A stretch of 60,000 bases of DNA from Symsagittifera roscoffensis (lineage: Eukaryota > Xenacoelomorpha > Acoela > Convolutidae): assembly GCF_963678635.1 (NCBI RefSeq), contig NC_087067.1, positions 52,818,233-52,878,232 on the forward strand, read 5' to 3'. The notes under the pieces were generated by a model that worked only from the letters and a program-made list of their open reading frames with translations, was not told where the DNA came from and did no database searches. A program made the position numbers and the translations under genes. Shown here one piece after another: positions 53,034 through 60,000 of the stretch (position 1 is its first letter; each line of letters opens with the position of its first letter).

Positions 53034-54833
53034 TTAGTCGTCGGGGAAAAAACCGTGGGGGAAGATGTCGTGAATTAGTTCTGAAGTTGTTAGTAGTTTA
53101 GCTAAGATGCGGATGATATTTTTAGTTTGAAGCAGTGGCCAAAGCAATTGAAGTGCCTTAATAGTGGTTAGTTCTTCAGTGCCTACTGCAAACTCATAAG
53201 GTGTGTTTTGGATTAAGTTATATAATTTGTGGTTAAATTTAGTGTTGTGGATGAATTCTAAAATTGGGATTTCTATAGGTTGTAGGAATTCGTGCGGGAT
53301 AAGGAAGGGTCGGGATTCTTCGGCGTTGAAGGTTTTGGTGATGGGGCAGAAAATGTACATTTGGGTTATGGGGTCATAATTACGAAGAATACCATGGAGG
53401 TTAGTGTCTTTAATACAATATGTGAAATTTAGGAAATACGGTGAAGTGTATTTTGAATTGATGAATTGGAAACGATGGTGTGGTTGTCTAGAGGGTGTGT
53501 GGAGGTCAAAGTGATTTTGGATGAAACGATAGTAACTGTATGTATGTGTTTGTTTAGTGCGCAACATAATATCGTGTGAGCAGTGTAAATCTCTTTCGTG
53601 TGGTGCAAGGAAATGAAAGGTTAGTGAAAATATTTGAAAGCGTTCTTTAAAACTTTCGTATGCTTGTGTGTCTGTTAGTGCTTCTGAAATAATGTGATCA
53701 AACTTGCGGTCGAAGATGTTTAGTGTAAATATATATGGTGTCTTGATGAAAAATTTCTCGGTGATTTGTGGATTAGCGAAGCGATCGTCATCTAAGAATT
53801 GATCTTGGTTAGCTCTGATGATGTTGTGATCGTAGTATTCTAGCGTATATTCATTAGCTCTAGGTGCAGTGTGTATTTTTAGTGATTTTTTATATCCAAC
53901 GTAAGTAAACTGTCTAGCGGTTAGTGGTGTAGTTAGTCGATATAGCATGTCTTTGTTTCGGTCTATATCGATGGAAGTGCTGGATAAAGGTAAGCAAAGA
54001 GGGTTAGTGAAATGATAGTATGAGGTCCAAGAGAGAGTGGGCATTAAAACGTATTCATCTACAAAGTTGCGTGTTTCGTTAGCGTCGTGAGGGGTGTTTA
54101 AGGTGTATTGTGGAAATGAGGGTAAAGTGATAGCTAAAAATTCTTTAGTGTTAGTATGCTGGGGGTGGTTGATGTATTCACGGGCTGTTCCTGGTTTTGC
54201 TGGGAAAGGATGGTTGGGGAATTTTCTTTTAAAAGTGCGGTAAGCTCTATTAGTGTTTAGTGAAGATATAGTGGATGTGGATGATGGTGTTAATGATTCA
54301 GTATAATTTGAAGAGGGTGTAGGGGGATTGGATGAATTTGTAGTGGAGGAGATTTGGTTTATGGTCGGGGTGTTAAGGTGGTAGGGTTGCTGTTGGAGGG
54401 TAATAAAATTATCTAGCTCTGGGGAGATTCGGGGGGTGTCTGGAGAATGAGATGATTGGTCAGATTGGTATGAGGAGTAGGTTGGGGTAACTTGGGAAGC
54501 ATAAGAGGGTGTCGGAGTGAATGGGTCAGGGTTATTGGACAATATGGGTTGAAAAGGAGGTTGAGAAAAATTAGAAGGGTTATGAAAATTATTGGATGGG
54601 GATGGTTCTGAGTCGGCAAATTCATCGGGGGTTTCAATATTCGGGTTATTTAGCTGTGAGATGGAGTATAAAACTGAAATATGTGAGTTAGTGTCGGAAT
54701 TCATGCCTGATGTTACATTGCTAGATGGAAAATCGGGTGGCGGAAAAGCAAAAAGTGGTATGATTGGGATTGAAGAGGTAAGATTGGTTGGATGGGAATT
54801 TGATCGGTGTAGTGATCCAAGTTGGCGGCTCAT
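53034..54833 (-). CDS. ORF4 of copy 2, unknown protein (599 codons)
   Basis: Intact equivalent of 43,429-45,222, starting MSRQLGSLHRSNSHP and ending HDIFPHGFFPDD. It has two extra residues in the Ser-rich part and scattered changes, mostly in the disordered N-terminal third. The folded C-terminal two thirds is nearly unchanged. The start overlaps the env stop as ATGA, as in copy 1. Confidence 0.8.
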   Translation of the reverse strand: MSRQLGSLHRSNSHPTNLTSSIPIIPLFAFPPPDFPSSNVTSGMNSDTNSHISVLYSISQLNNPNIETPDEFADSEPSPSNNFHNPSNFSQPPFQPILSNNPDPFTPTPSYASQVTPTYSSYQSDQSSHSPDTPRISPELDNFITLQQQPYHLNTPTINQISSTTNSSNPPTPSSNYTESLTPSSTSTISSLNTNRAYRTFKRKFPNHPFPAKPGTAREYINHPQHTNTKEFLAITLPSFPQYTLNTPHDANETRNFVDEYVLMPTLSWTSYYHFTNPLCLPLSSTSIDIDRNKDMLYRLTTPLTARQFTYVGYKKSLKIHTAPRANEYTLEYYDHNIIRANQDQFLDDDRFANPQITEKFFIKTPYIFTLNIFDRKFDHIISEALTDTQAYESFKERFQIFSLTFHFLAPHERDLHCSHDIMLRTKQTHTYSYYRFIQNHFDLHTPSRQPHHRFQFINSKYTSPYFLNFTYCIKDTNLHGILRNYDPITQMYIFCPITKTFNAEESRPFLIPHEFLQPIEIPILEFIHNTKFNHKLYNLIQNTPYEFAVGTEELTTIKALQLLWPLLQTKNIIRILAKLLTTSELIHDIFPHGFFPDD

Positions 54834-57448
54834 CGTGGGCTAAAAAAATTATTATTTTGAGACTGAAAAGCGGTGGTATGGGGTTGTTCAATAATTTGTT
54901 CATAAGTATTATCATCTTGTGACTGGTGTGTCATTATATGTTGGACGGGACTTTGTGATGTATTGAGTCGAAAATTTGGATTATGTGTGATTGCTAAATT
55001 TCGAAAATTTCGTGGGACTAGGGATAGTGGATGATTATTTGGTAGGGGTGGTAGTTGTGGTGCCGTTGGCTGTGTGTCGACATTGTTATGTTCTTCGTCG
55101 TATGTATTTTGTCGTGTTGTTATTTTTGTGTTATATTCTTTTATTTGTGCGTCTAAAAGAATTTTGTTTATAGATGTGGAAAAAATTCCAAAAAATCCTG
55201 CAAAGAGTATGCGTGCTACGCTTGCTTGTCTGTTTACTTGTGTGTGTATAGCACATGTATTGTAGATTCCTTTTAAGAGTGAGAAAAGAAATCCAATAAA
55301 GTTAAACATTGCGTATAAAATAGTCAATTTTTCTAAGATGTAGTAGGGCCATCCTAGAAAATCGAGGATCTCATTTTTGAGTGTAACAAAGCTAAAAATG
55401 TTGATTGGTGATATATCTTGGGGACGGTATTTTTCACCGTTTAGATATATATAATCTTTAATGTCTTTAAAATATCCGCTATAGTCTTGTGTGTAGATAT
55501 CGGCAAAACCTGCGGTTTCTGCAAGTTTGCGTAAGTTTTGGTCAATTGATTGTCTTTGTATTGTGTCCATTTGTGTTAATAATTCCTGGAATTGTTGTGT
55601 TCTAATGTGATGTTGAATATCTGATTTTGAGTATATTCCTATTGATTGTAAGTCTATATTTGGGTTTCGAGCGATAGCGCGAATGCTTTCTGGTGAAAAT
55701 TTTTTGAGTGATTGCATTAATGTGGGATATGGAGTGAGAAGATAATATTTATTTTCATCAGGGTTTAGTTGTACTACATTGTGGCTATTTTCTGATCCAC
55801 ATGGGACTGCGGTATCCCAGAAATAGGTTCTTCGTGAAAGTGTATCCACGAAATGTACTTTATTCTTATAAAAGATAGGGATTCTTTTATAACATCGTTT
55901 ATCTTCAAAAACGTATAGTGGTGATACTTTTTTGGTACAAGTATAAAACCATAAGATGTTTCCTTCATAGTCTAAAAAATTTGATCTATTTCCTGATAAT
56001 AAGTATCCTGCGTAGGGTATTTTTAATACTGCTAGTGCAAGTGATTGTAATATTTGTGTTCGTTCTAATTCGCATAGTTGGTGTAGTGTTTCTAATTCGG
56101 AGAGTGACATTTCTTGAAAAATGCGGCTAATTGTATAGTCTAGTTTCATATCCAAATGAATATCATAGTGGATATTACCGAAATATGTAGTATTCATTAG
56201 TGATAATTCTTGTAAGCGTGTGCTTCTGGTGTCATAAGGTTTTAGATGTCCACCAGGTTGTCCGTTACTTTTTTCAAAATTAACTGGTATATAGGATGTT
56301 CCTTTGTTTAGAGGATGACCTGTGGCATATGGGTCGATTTTTACTTTTCCAGTGGTCATGTCGAATCCTTTTTCGTATTCAACTAATATTTCAGAGTATT
56401 GTGTTCTGTGAAGTGGATTCCTGTATTTACATGCAAGTTCTGTTTCTTGATATATTTGAAAACGTGTCAATTTATTTTCTATATTGTCTATGTTTCTAAA
56501 ATCGGAACTTAGTTTGCGTGATGGATGGACTTGTTCATATGGAATTGATTGTATAAAATATTTTTCGTGAAATTTTATCATACGAGCGTGTATTTTTGCT
56601 ACTTGAAATGTTGTACATGTATCTTCGGGGAACCAAACAATTGTTGCTTGTGTTCTTGTTGTAGGGTCGCAATATCCTTGATCATTTTTACAAGGTAGTC
56701 GGATTCCTTGATAGATCATTGTATTATCAGATAAATCTCGTGTGAGTTGTATTTTTTCGAGTTGTATTTTCCAATCGAAAAACATTATTTCTTGGTATCC
56801 TTTATTTTTCGTGTCTGCTTTGCAGTTTGATGGGTTATTTATACCAATGTGTGGTATCCAATGTTTATCATGTAGGTCATAGGTTAATCGTCCGTGTGCG
56901 CCGTTATACGGGTATTTTTCGTCTAGTTTTATATGTCCTTGGTGTCTTTCAAGTTGTGATTGGTGTACAGAGTCTGAAAAGACTTGAAAATTAACTAATT
57001 TTCTTTGGGAGTTTTTATTTTGTGTGATGTTTAGTCTAAGTAATTCATTTTTACAATCGTCGGGATTGAGATGTAAGAGGCGTTCTATATTACTTTGATA
57101 GAATGATTCATGGTCAAGTCGGTTTTTGTTGCCGTTTGAGACTTGTGAACAATGTACTTTCTTTTCGGAAAATGTCGCTGTGAATTTATAACCTGTAACT
57201 GTTGTTGCTCGGGCTTTGGAATAGAGTGTTGCTATTATATCTGTGGTTTCTATAGCTTGTGGTTCTGTTTCACATTGTGATACTTGATTTATTGCATATT
57301 TGTGTAGTGTTTTTTGTTCATTTTCTTCGCAATCGTAATGTGTTACTAATAAATCTTGTGGTCCTGTACGAGGGGAAGGGTTTATGTTTTGATTTGAGGT
57401 TACTAGAAAAGGGAGTTGGAGAAAAATTAATAATTTCAGAATATACAT
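54830..57448 (-). CDS. env: Env-like glycoprotein of copy 2, intact (872 codons)
   Basis: Unbroken version of the frame that is interrupted in copy 1. N-terminal signal peptide (MYILKLLIFLQLPFLV), a long ectodomain with N-X-S/T sites and paired Cys, two close hydrophobic segments around residues 700-770, and a cytoplasmic tail rich in Pro, Gln and Asn. The LETLHQLCELERTQIL helix and the Cys-containing stretch after it are plausible parts of the membrane-anchored half. Envelope genes in Ty3/gypsy elements have been acquired more than once from different viruses; the source of this one is not clear to me. It lies between ORF3 (13 nt overlap) and ORF4 (4 nt overlap). Confidence 0.85.
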   Translation of the reverse strand: MYILKLLIFLQLPFLVTSNQNINPSPRTGPQDLLVTHYDCEENEQKTLHKYAINQVSQCETEPQAIETTDIIATLYSKARATTVTGYKFTATFSEKKVHCSQVSNGNKNRLDHESFYQSNIERLLHLNPDDCKNELLRLNITQNKNSQRKLVNFQVFSDSVHQSQLERHQGHIKLDEKYPYNGAHGRLTYDLHDKHWIPHIGINNPSNCKADTKNKGYQEIMFFDWKIQLEKIQLTRDLSDNTMIYQGIRLPCKNDQGYCDPTTRTQATIVWFPEDTCTTFQVAKIHARMIKFHEKYFIQSIPYEQVHPSRKLSSDFRNIDNIENKLTRFQIYQETELACKYRNPLHRTQYSEILVEYEKGFDMTTGKVKIDPYATGHPLNKGTSYIPVNFEKSNGQPGGHLKPYDTRSTRLQELSLMNTTYFGNIHYDIHLDMKLDYTISRIFQEMSLSELETLHQLCELERTQILQSLALAVLKIPYAGYLLSGNRSNFLDYEGNILWFYTCTKKVSPLYVFEDKRCYKRIPIFYKNKVHFVDTLSRRTYFWDTAVPCGSENSHNVVQLNPDENKYYLLTPYPTLMQSLKKFSPESIRAIARNPNIDLQSIGIYSKSDIQHHIRTQQFQELLTQMDTIQRQSIDQNLRKLAETAGFADIYTQDYSGYFKDIKDYIYLNGEKYRPQDISPINIFSFVTLKNEILDFLGWPYYILEKLTILYAMFNFIGFLFSLLKGIYNTCAIHTQVNRQASVARILFAGFFGIFSTSINKILLDAQIKEYNTKITTRQNTYDEEHNNVDTQPTAPQLPPLPNNHPLSLVPRNFRNLAITHNPNFRLNTSQSPVQHIMTHQSQDDNTYEQIIEQPHTTAFQSQNNNFFSPR

Positions 57449-58572
57449 GTGTATGATAATCCTGAGTATGGGTTATAAAATGTAATGTAACCAATTGTGT
57501 TTTTGGTGTATCTGTCGTATTTATATATTACTTCAGTAGTTATAAACGGTGGTGGTAGTGATTGAGCTGTTATGTTAGGTGGATTTAATGGGTAGGGATG
57601 TTGGGTAATGTTATTTAACTTAACTGTGATTTCAAACTTTAATTGTAAACTGTTTTGTTGGAGTATTTGAATATTGTGATCACGGATATCGTTATGAATA
57701 TCTTGGCGATATTGTAATCTATTAAGTGCCCAGTTATGAAGGCGGTTACTTTCTTGATGTTGTCCAAATAATGGTGGAGGTGCTGTGAATGTATTCCAAT
57801 CTAGTCTTAAAGGAATATTTATTGATGATTGTTCTCGATATCTGGCGTCGAGATTATTTGGAAAATTTAAGTTAAAGGGTAGTGGTGAAAATTGGCTTAT
57901 TGATGGTGTTGATGGTAGTGATAATGTTTCTGGTAGTGATGAGGATGTTGTTGTATCCGTAGAAATATCTATGGGGTCATTGACTAAATTTGGTTCACCT
58001 TGTGTAAATGAATGTGTAGTCCAATATGGCAGTCGTGATGTTAGGTTTGGGGGGTTAAAAGGATTTTCTCGTGCTTGTTCAGATGTTGGTGTTGAACCTA
58101 AGTAGTCTGAAGGTAGACTTGAAGTGCTTCGTGGTGAAAAAAGTGTAGGAGTTTCTGGTGTGATACCAGTGGTGTTTTCTGCAGTGGTTTGTGATGGGGA
58201 TTGAGGTATATCAAAATGAACTCGGGGAGTTTGAAAATTTCTATTTCGTCGAGGATGTATAATTTGTCTATTTATTTCGACTGTATTTTGGTTTTGACTA
58301 GAATTTTTTATTCTACTTAGTTCTTGTGGTAGTGTTGGATATAGGTTATATGTTGGTTCGCTTAAAGGTGCTTGTCGTTGAACTGGTTCTAGTGGTTCTG
58401 ATAAACGAGCGTGCCGTTCTTCAAAAGTGTATGGATTGTCTTGAAAAGAAATTCGTGTAGATGTTTGAGGATTTTGAGTAGTTGAAGGTGGTGTTGGATT
58501 ATCTTGGGATGATGTCGGTGAAGACTGATTCTGTGACTGTTGGGTAGCAATTTTTGATGGATTTTTGAATTG
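57436..58572 (-). CDS. ORF3 of copy 2, ATG-less open frame (378 codons)
   Basis: Same length as in copy 1 and again lacking any in-frame ATG. It ends in TGA instead of TAA. Differences from copy 1 include many third-position silent changes and no indel. The ATT in good context near the start and the 13 nt overlap with env are both kept. This is the main evidence that ORF3 is a real gene. Confidence 0.6.
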   Translation of the reverse strand, partial: QFKNPSKIATQQSQNQSSPTSSQDNPTPPSTTQNPQTSTRISFQDNPYTFEERHARLSEPLEPVQRQAPLSEPTYNLYPTLPQELSRIKNSSQNQNTVEINRQIIHPRRNRNFQTPRVHFDIPQSPSQTTAENTTGITPETPTLFSPRSTSSLPSDYLGSTPTSEQARENPFNPPNLTSRLPYWTTHSFTQGEPNLVNDPIDISTDTTTSSSLPETLSLPSTPSISQFSPLPFNLNFPNNLDARYREQSSINIPLRLDWNTFTAPPPLFGQHQESNRLHNWALNRLQYRQDIHNDIRDHNIQILQQNSLQLKFEITVKLNNITQHPYPLNPPNITAQSLPPPFITTEVIYKYDRYTKNTIGYITFYNPYSGLSYTCIF

Positions 58573-58577
58573 TTACT

Positions 58578-58766
58578 TTAGTGGGAAGGTTTATGTTTAT
58601 TATAATATTCTTCCAAAAAAATAATTAGAAAAATTGTTGCTAGGGCAAATGTGATGATTGCTTTCTTTATACATTTACATATGGTCAAAATGAGGGATGA
58701 TAAAAATGTTATGAAAATTACAAACAATAAAAAAATATCAGTTCTACTGAAAATTGTTCGTATCAT
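58578..58766 (-). CDS. ORF2b of copy 2, small membrane protein (62 codons)
   Basis: Encodes the same 62 residues as 39,496-39,684, with two membrane segments around CKCIKK. Starts in the ATGA overlap with ORF2a. Confidence 0.65.
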   Translation of the reverse strand: MIRTIFSRTDIFLLFVIFITFLSSLILTICKCIKKAIITFALATIFLIIFLEEYYNKHKPSH

Positions 58767-58993
58767 TTAGACAAGTTGTGAAAATCGTACCTGTGGATAT
58801 ATTCAAGGGTTTTGGAAAGTTGGAGGAATAGTTCGAGTATAGTGTAGAAAATTAGAAAAATGTTACAAAAAATGATTAAGATTATTAGAAAAGATTCAAG
58901 TATATCAAAAAGAAATATTATAAAGGCTTCAAGTATTGAAAAAAAATGTTTAAAATTTATAAGTATTTGAGCAACTGTTTGAGAGAAAAGCAT
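58763..58993 (-). CDS. ORF2a of copy 2, small membrane protein (76 codons)
   Basis: Equivalent of 39,269-39,499, differing at two residues (FDILES, YDFHNLSK). Hydrophobic core unchanged. Confidence 0.65.
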   Translation of the reverse strand: MLFSQTVAQILINFKHFFSILEAFIIFLFDILESFLIILIIFCNIFLIFYTILELFLQLSKTLEYIHRYDFHNLSK

Positions 58994-59594
58994 TTAAGAA
59001 ATGATCTCTTGGTCGAATATTTTTTGCTGTTTGAGGCGATTTTCTAGTGTGGTCGAATTATTTATTAGTTTTTTTGACAAGTGGGTTGAGTTTTGTAAAA
59101 AATTGTTGGGGGCAATTTTCATGGTGACTGGGAGGTCGTCTTTTTCTTTATTTTTGTTTGTCAAATGATCCGGGGTATGGTGAGATTTTTATACTTTAGG
59201 CTAATTAAAATCTTCATTTTGTTACTTTAGGCTAAGTTATCAAATTTGTTTTGGGGGTATTCGTGGTCTGAGTTGGGGAAATATTGTTGATCTTTGGGTT
59301 ATTAGATAAGGGAGGGGTACGGTATTATGGTGATATTTATTTTAGCTGTCAAGTTGGAGTGGTTTGCTTATTTTTGACCTGGAGGTTGTAAAGTTATAGT
59401 TAGAGATGTGCCTGGAGTTCTAGATTATTCGTCTAATTGATCTTAGTTTGAGTTAGAGAAAGTGGCGGATTGGATGAATCCTATTGGTCTATTTTGAACT
59501 AGAATTATTGCGTACTTGTGAGCATGTTATTTTGAAAAAATGAAATGAAAAATGTTACGGAGGTTTCAAGATTGTGAAGTATAAAATCTTAAAA
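58994..59594 (-). other. Spacer between pol and ORF2a of copy 2
   Basis: Matches 38,669-39,268, including both TTAGCCTAAAGTA repeats (as TACTTTAGGCTAA on the + strand near 59,190 and 59,223). No ORF. Confidence 0.5.
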
Positions 59595-60000
59595 TTACTT
59601 TTTAAATTCTACTTTCTTTAATATTTTAGATTGAGGGATGAACATTTTGTAGTTTTTACGTGGTTGATTTCGGAGTCTTGATGTTTTTCTATGTTCTGAT
59701 TTGTCTATTTCTTCTTGGGGTATTATTTGTTCTGTCATTTTTCTATTTTTTCTTGGTTTTGGAGATTCTTTATGGTTTTGTGTATTGTTTTTGGTGGCGT
59801 TATCATTTTGTTCTGTGTTTTTCAGATGTGGTTCGTTTTGAATGATTTTTAATCCTGTGAAAGAATATAATTGAGTTAATTCGCGGAGTGCGTATTCTTT
59901 TGGGTAATAAGGTAATAGGTTGTTTCGGTGCTGAACGATTTCTTTTTTGTTTGAGTCGGTAATTTTATATGTGACATCAGTGGGTTTTGCAATTATTTGG
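59595..60000 (-). CDS. gag-pol: Gag-Pol C-terminus of copy 2 (partial)
   Basis: The last 134 codons and stop of pol, entering from beyond the window. It begins within the GPY/F module (QIIAKPTDVTYKI) and ends KILKKVEFKK. A 30 nt in-frame deletion relative to copy 1 lies in the low-complexity tail, so the tail length is not critical. Confidence 0.9.
   Translation of the reverse strand, partial: QIIAKPTDVTYKITDSNKKEIVQHRNNLLPYYPKEYALRELTQLYSFTGLKIIQNEPHLKNTEQNDNATKNNTQNHKESPKPRKNRKMTEQIIPQEEIDKSEHRKTSRLRNQPRKNYKMFIPQSKILKKVEFKK

Larger units (their letters stand above)
51065..60000 (-). mobile_element. Second copy of the giant retroelement, reverse orientation, cut by window end (copy 2)
   Basis: Runs from its 3' LTR (51,065-51,474) back through 3' region, ORF4, env, ORF3, ORF2b, ORF2a and the C-terminal end of pol. 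Gene order and lengths equal copy 1. The sequence is not identical (silent and replacement changes, small in-frame indels), so it is an independent insertion rather than an assembly duplicate. The 5' half is beyond the window. Confidence 0.95.

Overview
The window is AT-rich animal (metazoan) nuclear DNA. The evidence is a spliced voltage-gated channel gene with GT..AG introns and nested decayed transposons. The species cannot be told from the sequence; an invertebrate is likely because the transposons include types with env-like genes and Helentron-like, hAT-like and BEL/Pao relics.

Region 1 (about 1-21,400, + strand) holds the 3' ten coding exons of an HCN-type (hyperpolarisation-activated, cyclic-nucleotide-gated) channel: voltage sensor, GYG pore, C-linker, cyclic-nucleotide-binding domain and a low-complexity acidic tail. 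The first exon(s) lie upstream of base 1. Its introns carry six or more copies of a ~0.5 kb hairpin-ended repeat (Helentron-like; one further copy lies at 49.5 kb), a 428 bp hAT-like MITE with an 8 bp target duplication, and a 578 bp fragment of the retroelement family that dominates the rest of the window.

Region 2 (about 21,400-28,340) is a transposon graveyard: a second hAT-like MITE, an old 3' end of the same retroelement family, a LINE reverse-transcriptase scrap, a (GAT)10 microsatellite and a BEL/Pao pol relic on the minus strand.

Region 3 (28,343-47,191, + strand) is a complete, very large (18,849 bp) Ty3/gypsy-type LTR element. It has apparently identical 408 bp LTRs and a 4 bp target duplication (CTTG). 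Order: LTR, putative primer-binding site, 1.25 kb leader with two copies of one hairpin, basic ORF1, a single 2,740-codon gag-pro-RT-RNaseH-integrase ORF, two tiny membrane ORFs joined by ATGA, a 1,137 nt open frame with no ATG, an env-like glycoprotein (broken by one stop here), an unknown 597-codon ORF joined to env by ATGA, then a consensus intron, GC-rich palindromes and the 3' LTR.

Region 4 (47,192-51,064) is intergenic, with one Helentron-like copy and a 200-N assembly gap. Region 5 (51,065-60,000, minus strand) is a second, non-identical copy of the giant element, tail-to-tail with the first and cut by the window end inside pol. Its env is unbroken, and it retains every odd feature of the first copy: the ATG-less frame at exactly the same length, both ATGA junctions, the 3' intron and the hairpins. 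The two-copy comparison is therefore the best evidence here. The unusual system in this window is the env-side expression programme of this element: small membrane proteins, a non-AUG frame, env and an unknown ORF packed with overlaps, and a terminal intron.
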